The notes beneath the pieces were generated by a model. It had not been told where the DNA came from, did no database searches, and worked only from the letters and a program-made list of their open reading frames with translations. Both the position numbers and the translations under genes were made by a program. A stretch of 64,000 bases of DNA, taken from positions 64,501 to 128,500 of the forward strand of contig CAUJNA010001591.1 of assembly GCA_963377175.1 (NCBI GenBank), in the 5' to 3' direction. Origin of the DNA: Effrenium voratum (lineage: Eukaryota > Sar > Dinophyceae > Suessiales > Symbiodiniaceae). This document shows positions 35,315-45,461 of this stretch, piece after piece. How positions within the stretch are numbered: position 1 is the stretch's first letter; every line of letters begins with the position of its first letter.

Positions 35315-36602
35315 GCGCATTTCCATTGGTCTACTTGGGGTTGTGTTTTTCTGCGGTACCCTCTTTCATCTTGGCTTAAAGACATGAAAACAGCGCAATA
35401 TCTGGAAGTCCCCCTATGTTGACACAGACCTATTTTGTTAGGGTGGTTTCCCTCCAAAGTCAAGTATCAAGAGTTGGTGGGTAGGATTTCCTTTTTGTCT
35501 CCCTTTTTCAATCGACCACAACAAGAGCAGCATTGACAAAAAGACGCCCCAAATGAATTTCCTGCCGCGGCATTGAGCCCGCGCTTGGGATAATTAATGC
35601 GGGGTTGAACCTCTTTGGAGGGAAATCAAACCTGAGTTGTGGATTAAAGTCCGATTCAGCAACTGGAATCGTTGGCGATTGCCGAATCCGACTTTTCCAG
35701 TTGCCGAATCCGCCAATTGAGTTTCCGAATCCGCCGTTGACCCCGAGTTGTGGCACCCTGATTCCCCTTTTAGTTGGCAGGTTCCCCACCAAACAGCAAG
35801 TCAACACCAAGAAGGGTGCACTTTTCTCCAGGTTCACTGGGCAGCTTCTGGGTTGGTCCGGGCCAAACGGTTTTGTGGAAAACCGAAGCGCGACCTTTTT
35901 GGTTGGGGGTCCGAAGATTGGAGCATCCGCTTACAGCTTCTCCTGACATGCGTGGTCACGTGGTCATGGTTACCCTCCCTCCCACTAACATGGCATCTGA
36001 CAGGGGGTCCCTTGAAGCTGAAATCATCTTCCAGGTACCTCCCCAGTCGGTGGGAGGCTAAGCCGAGTTTACCCTAGGAAAAGGCAACAGCCAGCCCTTT
36101 CCGGAGGTAGGATGCAATGGAAGGTTCAAGGCAAACATGCTAAAACATGCGTGTAGCAAAGCGGCCTTGGATGGACTTAGGATGTATTTGTATGTTCAAG
36201 AGATTACAAGTGTCGCATAGAATGTGCGAAGTTACATACAACCCAGGTCCAACTCGAGTTTTCCGGATTTGCGGTCTCGTTTTCCAATTGTGGCTTTGGA
36301 GACTCAGTGGAACTGGGGAGACCTTCACCTTTTCCTGGAGTAGGGTGAAAGCTCTTTCACGGGAACTACTTGTGCCTACAGGGCAAATTGCTCGTTTTCT
36401 AGAGGCAGTTGGATTTGTTCAATCATCCTTGGAGTCGCACGGGGAAGACACCACCAGATTGAGGTGTGGCTTTTTTGAGGCTCGGAAAGCCAACTGAGCT
36501 ACAATGAAAACTCGGGTAGATGAAGCTTAGTAAAGGACGATCCCAACCATAAACAGCTGCGGTCGCCTTCTTAATTCCTGAAGCATGGTTCTGGGATTCC
36601 GA

Positions 36603-36720
36603 CCATTTTAGTGCCGAGCTTTTGATTACCAACTTTTTTTGGGGGAGGGTTCCCCTACTAAAATAGACGTCCTGAACCAAGTCGGTACCCTTATTCTAAC
36701 CTCTCCACTGGAGGACCTAG
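36603..36720 (+). repeat. element A, copy 8 (left end eroded)
   Basis: Core and right end CCACTGGAGGACCTAG intact; left end recognisable only from GTGCC onward. Immediately followed by element E. Confidence 0.75.
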
Positions 36721-36790
36721 ATATGTTTTATTTCCCCTGCTGCTTGTAAAGGGAATCGAATTCACTACTGGAAGTATTTGGTTGCAGGGT
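36721..36790 (+). repeat. element E abutting element A
   Basis: ATATGTTTTATTTCCCCTGC, GGGAATCGAATTCACTACTG and TTGCAGGG, without its outer inverted ends. Confidence 0.6.
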
Positions 36791-37317
36791 GTCCTGGGTT
36801 TAGCGGGGGTTCGCCACTTTTGGAGGGCAACACCCATATCAATGAACGGTTGGTCAATATGGGGTCAACCTTTTTGAGAAATGGATGTGCCTTGCTTTTT
36901 TGATGGCACCAGTTTTTGTGGCTCTGTTTTGAGACAGATGCCAAGGGCATTTGAGTCACAATCAAAACCCAGGTAAGTGAAGATTAGTAAGGGACAATCC
37001 CAGCCGGAAATAGTTGCGGGATTCCGCCTTCTTAATTCTTGAAGCATGGTTCTGGGTTCACCTTTTTTGTACCGATCGGTTTTGATTGTGACTCATTTGT
37101 GTTTCGTACCTCATTGGACCCGCCCATTCAAGAGAGGACCGTCAGACAGCCTTACAAAACCCTAAACCCAAAAAAAACACCGCCCAAATGTTTACCCCGG
37201 AAAAAAAGGAAGAAGAAGCAAAAGCACTGCCCAAATGTTTGCCCCTCAAAAACCAAGCCCTGTTTCTTGCCGGCGGTGTGTTTCGCACCAAGGCCATAGA
37301 TTTTTTGTTTCGGCGAG

Positions 37318-37364
37318 GAGCGCGCTGGACCTGCTGGCACTCAACAGGCATCCATGGGATCGGG
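37318..37364 (+). CDS. possible exon, unknown
   Basis: After TTTCGGCGAG, reads SALDLLALNRHPWDR before G|GTCGG; the frame stays open to about 37396. Confidence 0.4.
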
Positions 37365-37471
37365 GTCGGATCGGGCGGATCGGCGTTCGTCCCATGTTTT
37401 TTTTTTTCCTGGGGCGAATGCGAGGCGGTGTGTTTTTTTGGGGGGGGGTTTGCTAGGGCTGGTCAGAACTT

Positions 37472-37592
37472 AAATGGCCATGGGTCAAAGTCCAAATCCC
37501 GTAAGTGAACATCCCAATCCAACTAAAACAGACTAACATGGGTGGTGCACCTACCACAAAATGGTACCATTGGTTTTGACCCGCGGCCAAAT
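37472..37592 (+). repeat. element B, copy 1
   Basis: AAATGGCCATGGGTCAAAG left, TTTTGACCCGCGGCCAAAT right; interior GTGAACATCCCAATCC and GGGTGGTGCACCTACC. Confidence 0.8.
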
Positions 37593-37829
37593 GTTGTTGT
37601 TGTCGTCTTTTTGTTCCCCCGCTGTTGTTTTTATTATTCTTCTTCTTTTTTTTTGTTTTTAGACTAACCGTTTCTGTACGTTGTTGTTTTTTAACTAGAC
37701 CCGGCTCGAGGCTTCGCCCCGGCCAGGGGACTGGTTGGCTTGGGTTGGGTGGTCGCATATCCAGCAGCTCGCCACCCCGACTTGGACCTGGCTCGGACTT
37801 GGTTTAGGTTTTTGGTGGTTTGAGTTGTG

Positions 37830-37932
37830 CGGTTCCTTGGCCTTTTAGCTTGTTAGTGTTTAGTGGCAGGATTTCCGAATTTAGCCCACTAAAGGTTAGT
37901 CACTTTTAGCGGGGCATCTGAGGGCAGCCCAG
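37830..37932 (+). repeat. element F, copy upstream of an exon
   Basis: GCGGTTCCTTGGCCTTTTAG to CTTTTAGCGGGGCATCTGAG..GCCCAG; its right end is 45 nt before the exon at 37978. Confidence 0.75.
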
Positions 37933-37977
37933 GGTTTAGGCTAAGATCTCAAGGCGACGTCTTGGGTTCACTTTCAG

Positions 37978-38147
37978 TGTTCTCACGTTCTGAGATGTGT
38001 CAGAACCCGCCGCCCAACATACGGCTTGGGTGGACAACCATCTCTCGCGTTTCTGTTTGGCAAGTTCCGCGGATTTCGGATGTTGGCTTATCGTGTTCAC
38101 GTGCCTACAAGTTGGGCAGCCAACAAGGCACAAGGAGACCACGGCAG
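37978..38147 (+). CDS. unknown gene, exon A
   Basis: Acceptor TTCACTTTCAG, strong donor CGGCAG|GTGAGT. One frame reads through all 170 nt: TYGLGGQPSLAFLFGKFRGF then RMLAYRVHVPTSWAANKAQG, ending in phase 2. It joins exon B (38211) in frame as GDHGRFITAHV across a 63 nt intron. No family recognised; a Trp/Arg/Gly-rich, globular-looking protein. Confidence 0.65.
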
Positions 38148-38210
38148 GTGAGTGCGTCCGACGGGGCAAACCCGCCGAGGCCACGGGTGGTCCATGCAAG
38201 ACCAACACAG

Positions 38211-38531
38211 GTTCATCACGGCGCATGTCGATCGGTTTAATAGGCAGCAGAAAGACCCGGGCGCCAATTGGGGCGTGTTCGCCCACGAATTGGGCAAGAA
38301 AGACGCCAGCACAGGCAGGCCGGCGCCCCTCCCGGACTTTGTTCTCGAGTACGAGAAAGGCCGCAGCGCAACCCGTCAGAGCCTTCCGAGCGACAAGTCC
38401 GAGGCGGTGCAGTTCGCGAAGACTTGTGCCATCGCCCTTGCTTGGGCAAGCACACAGCATCGAGTTCGATGGCAAGGGCGCAAGGCGGCAGCTGTTCTTG
38501 GTGCACCCCAAGCTTGGCGGAGGGTTTGAGA
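38211..38531 (+). CDS. unknown gene, exon B, with a frameshift
   Basis: After CAACACAG, reads FITAHVDRFNRQQKDPGANW, GVFAHELGKKDASTG, LPDFVLEYEKGRSATR and SDKSEAVQFAKTCAIALAW. Near 38450-38458 coding character moves to another frame (SIEFDGKGARRQLFLVHPKL then GGGFEK) until 38531. That is a one-base insertion or two-base loss, or a missed splice. Element D copy 3 begins 3-4 nt after this end, so the exon may have been cut by an insertion. Probably a pseudogene or a damaged exon; unknown family. Confidence 0.58.
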
Positions 38532-38534
38532 AGC

Positions 38535-38660
38535 TACTGTGGATGGACGAAATTCTGCACCACCTAAGAAACCATGGGACACCATTGTTTGTTGGTATTT
38601 GCAGGGGATCCTTGTTCCAAGGTGTTCTTCGGTGGTGCAGGATTTCGTCCATCCACATTA
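38535..38660 (+). repeat. element D, copy 3
   Basis: TACTGTGGATGGACGAAATT left and GGATTTCGTCCATCCACATTA right (given here to GATTTCGTCCATCCACATTA); lies against the end of a coding segment. Confidence 0.75.
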
Positions 38661-40343
38661 TGAGGGGCACATGCGTTCCGCCCTCACCTTCTTGAACTAT
38701 AAGTTTCATTCAGCCCTCTAGCATTTGTTCAGATTTCAAGACGAGCCTCCGAAGAGTAACACCAACCAAGTGGGTGAGACCAGTGTTTTGCCTTCTTTTT
38801 GATGTGACCGAAGGCAGTAGTTTCTTTTGGCTCTTTTGGGGACGTGCCCGTTTTGTACATGAATTGGCACGTTGAGAGTTTGGCAGGGCCGCAGTTTGAC
38901 CAACCCAGGTGTTTCGAGTCCATTGCAGCCAGGTTTGCCACGCCCTCTAGTCTGAGCCTTGCGATCAAGAAGGCGGGGCTACGTTTTGGGAGTCTGTCAG
39001 GTTGGAGATGTAGCGAGAGAGAGAGAACCAACCCTCATAGTTTCAGGTTATAGGGCTGTGGCTCAAAATTAAACAGGGGCAATCCGCAGGGTTTGGTCCA
39101 TGTTTCCACTTACCAGGGTTCCATTTTGGTACCGGTTTTTTGAGCCACAGCCATAGTTGACAAAACGGAGTCCGATGATGGTTCTGCATCGATTTCTCCA
39201 AAAGCACTAGGCCAACAACTCTGAAATTGCCGAGTTGGCGCGAGTTTCCACAAACGGGGTGACACCTTTGCCGGGGTACGCACTTTGGAAGTCGCTTAAT
39301 TATAAGGGACCTCAGCTACCCCCAAGCACAAGCATTGCCCCAAGCACAACCATTGTCACAACCTACTCACTAGGTGGCTTGAGCATCCACAAAGGTGGAA
39401 TGACTAGAAAAGGATATCCCAAGAGGATTTGGCCCTTTTCGTGTGGCTTGTTTCACTTAAGAGACCAACCACAGAAACCTAGTTGGGCGCCAAAAGGGCT
39501 CTGAATGCCAACTGGGGTATGTATCCTCATGTTTGTTTGGCAGGATCTGATGGTGAGCTGTTTTTTTCTTCATCACATGGAGCCATGTTTGGATACGAAA
39601 GATGACCATCCCTGGCGTTGCCGGGCTCCTTCTGATCCGTGTTCTCCTGAACAATCCAGAAAACGCTCTGAATCTAGCTTGACCTGTTTTGTTGTTCGAC
39701 GCCTTTTTTGCAAAACAAAAAAACAATTCCCCATGAGAGGCCACTGGTCTACCGCTGTGTTTCGTTTGGGTCGGAGCAAATCAAGTTTTATGGGACCCTG
39801 GAAAGCGGGGTTCTACGGTTTTCTCGTGTTCGTTTTCGATTTCCCTGGGTTGCTCAAAATCGATGTCCTTGGTGGATTTTAGGCTGGTACGTGGTATCCC
39901 TGGTTGCAGTGGAGTGGTGGATCCCTCCCAAATTTGAGTCCAACCCCTGAAGAGGGTGAGGCATTTCACTGCAGAAAGGGGGGGGCTTTTCGTTTGGAGG
40001 ATACAGCTGCAAAGTCAGCGAGTAACAATAGGCCACTGGAGGTGTGGGCTTTGGATGTTACACTTGCGGCCACTGGTGGATTTCCTTTCGAAGGATCTGT
40101 GTGATGCTGTCCAACTTTGGTCATCCAGCCCGGGCGTTGAATAGGCTTGGTATGGTTTTGTTTCAAAGTCCGCCACCCAAGCAGCTTTTCGAGCATGGGT
40201 TGCCAATGTTCACCCCATATCAATCAACCCCAGTTCATGAATAGGGAGGTGTTCCCCTCCAAAAGTGATCAGTCCACACTAATACCAGGGACAAGCACCC
40301 TATGAATACCCTGGGGTTGGCCTATTCCGGGGTCAACTCTCAG
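38661..40343. other. no recognised gene; one element C
   Basis: Apart from element C at 39050 I see only unassigned sequence with short open frames lacking splice support. Confidence 0.4.
39050..39156 (-). repeat. element C, copy 3
   Basis: ATAGGGCTGTGGCTCAAAAT left and TTTGAGCCACAGCCATAG right are inverted; interior as in copy 2. Confidence 0.75.
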
Positions 40344-40461
40344 ACGGCCGGCGACAGAACTTGAGGCTGTGGAGTTCAAGGCGGACCCCAACCACGGCGT
40401 GGAGTACTGGCCTGAGATCCGATGCGACGAGGGATCGTATGGCAGGAGCTCACCAATTTGA
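40344..40461 (+). CDS. exon, unknown protein
   Basis: Acceptor AACTCTCAG. Reads PATELEAVEFKADPNHGVEY then WPEIRCDEGSYGRSSPI to a TGA at 40459; a donor inside is possible. Acidic, clearly protein-like. No family recognised. Confidence 0.6.
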
Positions 40462-40540
40462 GCGTCCCGGACAAAATTTGAGCGAGCTTGAGCCAGGTAA
40501 AGATCCTTTACGTGGGGATCCCTGTGTTGTTTTAAGGACA

Positions 40541-40654
40541 TATGGCTGTGGGTCAAACATGTGTGCCAAAATGGAACCCCGGTATATGGAAATAAGTAAT
40601 AATCATTAAACCAGCCTTCCCCTAGTGGTTTAATTTTGACCCATGCCCCTATGG
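40541..40654 (+). repeat. element C, copy 4
   Basis: TATGGCTGTGGGTCAAACAT left, TAATTTTGACCCATGCCCCT right; interior AAAATGGAACCCCGGTATAT. Confidence 0.75.
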
Positions 40655-41105
40655 CAAGATCTCAGATTTCACGAGGCCCCCTCCAAGGGGAAAAACCCCA
40701 AGGGGCCATGGGGGCCGTCTGACTTTGATAACGACGGATATTGCAAGGGAACTTGGGAGACGGCTGGTTTAACTTGAAGTTGTAGCACATGGGAACTCTG
40801 GGTCCTTGTATAGGTATGTTGTGTGGTTGATGGTTGGTGCACAAATTTCAATTACTCTAGAGTGACTGCGGCCTGTTTTGGGCGGCTACTTTGAGGCAAA
40901 CCCACATGAGCAACGGTCCGTGTTTGCCATTTGCTGTAGTCAAGGGAACAGACATTGGGCGCATTGCCATTTGAAAATGGGATTGCACTGAAATTTCCAT
41001 GTTCATAGTGAATACTTGTTCAATGACTCTTGTTTTTCTGCGGCTGGCAGGAGTACCCTTTGACACCAATTGGCATTCCCTCGCAACATGAGGTTCGGGG
41101 ATTCC

Positions 41106-41222
41106 ATCTCTTTCTCACCCTTTCTCTCTCCCTCTCTCTCCCTCTCTTAATCTCTGTGTGTGTCTCTTTTTTCTCTCTCTCTCTCCATCTTTCTCTCTTT
41201 CTTTCTCTCAATTTGATTTCGG
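41106..41222 (+). repeat. (TC)n-rich tract
   Basis: CTCTCTC runs interrupted by TGTGTGTC and CATC. Confidence 0.9.
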
Positions 41223-41397
41223 TTTTCCTTCCGGTCTCCCTTTGAACCTAGGTGGCAAGGGCACCCTCGAAGCCGCACCTCTTGAAACCTGAGGTCTTTT
41301 TGCTTCAATTCCAACCTACAAGAGCCAGGGGCCTCTCTAATTTCCCACCTCCTTTTGAACTTTTGGCCGCATATTTTGGCCCCGGGGGGTGCTCTAG

Positions 41398-41498
41398 GCC
41401 GTTTCGCCCAGGAAGCCGCTCTCGCTGGCTGTGCGCGCACGCAATGCTCGGGGACCGAGGATGTGGGATTGGATCTGGGATTGGATCTGGGCGAGCAA
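41398..41498 (+). CDS. exon, unknown protein with a repeated GLDL
   Basis: Acceptor GTGCTCTAG, donor GAGCAA|GTTCCT. Reads RFAQEAALAGCARTQCSGTE then DVGLDLGLDLGEQ. Element A copy 9 is inserted 10 nt into the following intron. No family recognised. Confidence 0.58.
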
Positions 41499-41507
41499 GT
41501 TCCTAGT

Positions 41508-41621
41508 CTAGGTCCTCCAGTAGTGCCTTTCTCTCCCCTTTTTTGAGGGAGGGTTCCCCTACCAAAATGGACTACAGAAAAAAGGGTACCCTTATTCTAA
41601 CCTCCATGCTGGAGGACCTAG
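41508..41621 (+). repeat. element A, copy 9, with TAGT target duplication
   Basis: CTAGGTCCTCCAGTAG left, ATGCTGGAGGACCTAG right; TAGT on both sides. Confidence 0.92.
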
Positions 41622-41773
41622 TAGTTCATCTGTCACACTTATATGGACAACCCTGAAGGAGTTGGTCCACATGGGCTCCTTCAGTTTCGGCTCAGGATTT
41701 TGTAGACCCTCAGAACCCGTTTTTGGCAGTGTACCACTGCAGAGCAGCGAGGTTGGATCCAGGGCAAATCCAG

Positions 41774-41829
41774 GGCTCGAAACACACCAAACGCGCCCTG
41801 GAGGAAGACGAACTTAGACCAACACTGCG
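41774..41829 (+). CDS. short exon, unknown
   Basis: After GCAAATCCAG, reads GSKHTKRALEEDELRPTL before CG|GTTGGG. Charged and helical. No family recognised. Confidence 0.48.
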
Positions 41830-42007
41830 GTTGGGGGCGATGTCTTTTTGTTGGGTAGGAGTCGTTGTCCAGTTATTGTGGGCGGGAAGTTTCATCTTGG
41901 CAAGCTCGTGATGAATGTTTCACAGGACTAAACAAATTAAGTTGCGCAGGGCTAAAGATATGCCCACAGCCCCCGAGGGTTGCCAGCACCGCCGAATCCT
42001 TTGGGTA

Positions 42008-42070
42008 AAGGTTGAGGGTTTAGATTTAGGGTTGAGGTTTAGGGTTGAGGTTTAGGGTTCAGGTTTAGGG
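42008..42070 (+). repeat. interstitial telomere-like tract
   Basis: Several copies of TTTAGGGTTGAGG and TTTAGGGTTCAGG. TTTAGGG is the plant-type telomere unit also known from dinoflagellates, so this may be a degenerate internal telomere repeat. Confidence 0.6.
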
Positions 42071-42363
42071 TGTTTCGAGCTAAACATATGCCCTTCACTT
42101 TGGCCACTGACTCTCACGGGGTTGCCGATCGGCGGGTTCCGGGTTTCAGCCGTTTGTTGGAGCTTGCTGCGCACGTCCGTTTGGCCTGCCTATGTTCTGT
42201 AGCTCAGCTGCGTGATATAGGTCCGTTCTGCTTGGGAGATCTCTTATTTCGACTCGAATTCTAGAATTCTACAGCTGGTTCCAGCCTACAACTTGCAAGA
42301 TGGCGCGCAATCAACTAAGAAAAACAATCAACTCAGCGTCGCCTCATAACTTCACTTTCTCAG

Positions 42364-42528
42364 TGGCCCCCTCCTGTTTTCGTCGCTGGCTCCGCCGCTC
42401 CGCCGGGCGTCTCGCTCGCGTCTCGAGCGCGAGCGAGCGACCGCCGGCCGAGACCACCGCGGTGCGCGCGCTGCTGGATGCCGGCGCCAGCGTGGACCGC
42501 CAGGCGCGTGATGCGGAGCCCTGCGGAG
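42364..42528 (+). CDS. exon with an ankyrin-repeat-like segment
   Basis: Acceptor TTTCTCAG, donor GGAG|GTTTGA. Arg/Ser-rich start, then ETTAVRALLDAGASVDRQAR, which fits the second half of an ankyrin repeat (xAVxxLLxxGAxVDxx). Very GC-rich. Ankyrin proteins mediate protein contacts; specific role unknown. Confidence 0.6.
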
Positions 42529-42582
42529 GTTTGAAGGTGCAGCCCAGGCGGAAGGATTCCCGGACCAGAGTGGCCATCGCTT

Positions 42583-42673
42583 TAGGAACATGTTTGAATT
42601 TCCCCTGTTGCTTTTAAAGGGAATCTATCGCTACTGGAAATATTGTTATTTTTTCCAGGGCTCTTAAGCAATT
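42583..42673 (+). repeat. element E, copy after the ankyrin-like exon
   Basis: CCCCTGTTGCTTTTAAAGGG, AATCTATCGCTACTGGAAAT and CTCTTAAGCAATT. Confidence 0.7.
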
Positions 42674-43921
42674 GGAGGCTTGGTGCCTTTTTTGTGCTCC
42701 ATGCGAGCAAGATCTTGCTGTATTTGGGCTAGCAATACCCGTTTTTGTTGCTTCAAAGTCTTGGTTCCCTTTTTTGGCTGGGAGACGGTTTCCTTAAGAA
42801 AGCAAGAGTGCCTTTGCTTGAAACCCCAAGGCCACTGAAAGTCTCGTGGAGCATGATGGTTGTAATTGCTACATGTTTGGGGATGTTGGTTTTTGGTTTT
42901 GAGATGTTTGAGGACCCAAGTAAGGAGTCTAAATGGTAGACATCAATGTCATTTTCGGGTTGGTAGCTTTTCAAATTGTTTAATGTTGTGTTAGTATTTG
43001 CTTAGTATTTGGTTAAGTATTGAGTCTGAAACTGTCCCCGATACGAGTGGAATTAGGCCGGCAGACCCTCCACCCCACTAATTAATGTGCAGGGAGGGGG
43101 GTCCCTTCTCATGCAATTTCAATGGTTTTCCTTGGCGGACAATTGGTGAAGGTTATTCGTGTCCAGTTGTTTTGCCAGTTGATGGGTCATGTCTGGTCAT
43201 TAAAACAAAATCAGCCGCGCCAAACACAATGAGCGTTCCCTGCTACAAATGACCAACGAAACACGAGTTGTCATGTCTATCTAACCGCCTCCCCAGGCCG
43301 GGGAATCTCCAACTGATTGACAGCAGGATGGTACAAAAGGCAAGGGCTCATTTATTTGTCCACACAAGTGAAACCAAGATGAGCTGTTTTTGCCACGCCA
43401 AAAGATTCACGCTTCATGGAAGTATAGCCGCTGGGCAGCCTGAATGCAAGCCTTCGATTCTAGGAGGTTCCTTATGCAGTCTAGTTGTGTGTCTTTTTTG
43501 AGGGAAACCAACAGGAAACCAGCCGTTGAAGGGATATCGCTGCTTGAAGACAAACCTTTTGGATGCTTGTATGGAATGGATCCTTGCATGGAACCAGGCA
43601 GTCTGACAGCGGGCCCCAGACCAATGGGAGTGGGTTCCATCTTGGGGGAATGGAGGATAGCCTTTTCTTGGGGTTCAGAAACGCTCTCAGACATGTTAGA
43701 TCCGAGCCCTGGCCTGTTCTGGTGGGGCGACCTCAAACTTTGTTTTCCTTTCGCCTTTTAAAGGCTTCTTCTCTTGGTCTTTGGGTATGTCTCGTTTTGG
43801 CGGTTTTCGGAGGTGCATTCACAGCCAGCTTTCCGTCTGCGATTGGGAAACATGCCTCAAAATGGAGGACCACTCTAGGCAGGCGGTTCTTTTTAGTAGC
43901 ACTATCGTGTTACTTGTTTTT

Positions 43922-44168
43922 GTTGGGTGGGGTGGGTGGGTGGGTGGGTGGGTGGGTGGGTGGGTGGTGGGTGGGTGGGTGGTGGGTGGGTGGGTGGGTG
44001 GGTGGGTGGGGTGGGTGGGTGGGTGGGTGGGTGGGTGGGTGGGTGGGTGGGTGGGTGGGTGGGTGGGTGGGTGGGTGGGTGGGTGGGTGGGTGGGTGGGT
44101 GGGTGGGTGGGTGGGTGGGTGGGTGGGTGGGTGGGTGGGTGGGTGGGTGGGTGGGTGGGTGGGTGGAT
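43922..44168 (+). repeat. (GGTG)n array, about 245 bp
   Basis: About 60 copies of GGTG with a few GGTGGGTGG phase breaks near its start. G-runs of three every four bases could form quadruplex DNA. Yields false Gly/Trp/Val ORFs. Confidence 0.97.
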
Positions 44169-44178
44169 CGTGTCCGAG

Positions 44179-44252
44179 AAGCCTCAGGCCCTCAGCGGTC
44201 TGCAGCTGATCTCAGAAGCGCGATGCAGAAGGGAGATCGAGGATTGGTTCAG
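44179..44252 (+). CDS. exon directly after the GGTG array
   Basis: After CGTGTCCGAG, reads KPQALSGLQLISEARCRREI then EDWFR before AG|GTCTTC. The coding segment starts about 10 nt after the last GGTG unit. No family recognised. Confidence 0.52.
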
Positions 44253-45300
44253 GTCTTCACGCTCCGTTGTTTTCGTTTTTGTTCTGCTATAGGTAGGTAC
44301 ATCAGGTATTTTTTTGTGGGGGTGCCTTGGTGTGGCTTTTTATAGGGAAAAGGAAAACCGCAAATTGTTTTTTTGGGGGGGCTCCCCTAGAAGAAGACAC
44401 ACCCTGGTGTGTGTGTGTTTTTTGTTGGTTTTGTTTTGAGGATGCCATGTTGAGGTTGATTTAGGGAAACCAAAAAGACAACCACCATTTTGGGGTCCCC
44501 CTAAATCGACACATACCAATTTGGGTTCCTGTTTCGCGCTCAAGCTTGTTAGTTTGAGCTACATGGCATTGCCATTCGGCTGGCCTGCTTCATATTGAGT
44601 TGAGATTCATCAACAGTCAGGCCCCACTTTTTGGGGGGCCTTACCATCTTGCTTCGGGGGACGGAATTATTTGCTGTTTCAGATTGTCATTTATGCACAG
44701 CTTTGAAGGGAGCTACTCCATCTTCACTTGGCATGCTCTTGAAGCGTAACTTTGTGGACTGGGGCGATGTTGCCCGGGGGAGGGGGGGTGATATGGAAGG
44801 TATGGCCCTGCTCAAGGTCGGATTGAACACCAAAGGGTGCCCTGGCTCGTGGAAAATCCATGTACCCCTGGGTATCCATGGTATCCCACTACATGCATGT
44901 ACATCTATCTACGTAATGTGTATATATATGTACTATACATGCATGGATCTATATATATATATATGTACACAATATTGCTCGCCCTTGTAGCATATCTTTT
45001 GGGGGCACCTATCCACCGAGACCTCCCTCTATCTGCATGTTGGCGAGTTTGTTTCTCCCCACCTTCGAAAGACCATTCTACATCCCAAAGAGCCCCCGCT
45101 GGCTGAAGCCTAGGCCATACCGCAACTCAGTTCTTCAGTGGCACCAATTCTATTCCTTTTTTTTGGGGTGGCTGCCTAAGAATGGTCTTCCCAAAAAGGG
45201 TGCCCTTTTTTGCAAGGGTCACTGAACAACTGCGTACATCCCTCTGGCAAGAGGCCGTTCCTCTTTGATGCGCCTGGTAACATCTATGGAGTCGCTTCAG

Positions 45301-45461
45301 GAAGGCTCGTCAGGCCTTTGACATTTGGGACCGCTTGTTGGCTGATTTGGATCTGGGGCCGCCCGCCCAGCCAGCAGCGTCAGTGCGTCAGGACCGCTTC
45401 TTGGCGGCCGTCACTAGCGGGGAGTGCCCCATGAAGCTGAAGGCACGGCTCGTTTGTCGCG
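45301..45461 (+). CDS. exon, unknown protein
   Basis: Acceptor GTCGCTTCAG. Reads KARQAFDIWDRLLADLDLGP then PAQPAASVRQDRFLAAVTSG and ECPMKLKARLVCR; a GT at 45462 may be the donor, though the frame runs on. Typical soluble protein. No family recognised. Confidence 0.6.

Noticed and set aside
35605..35740. Three repeats of TTGCCGAATCCGCC as a regulatory array
   Set aside because: Too few and too diverged; no link to a start site.
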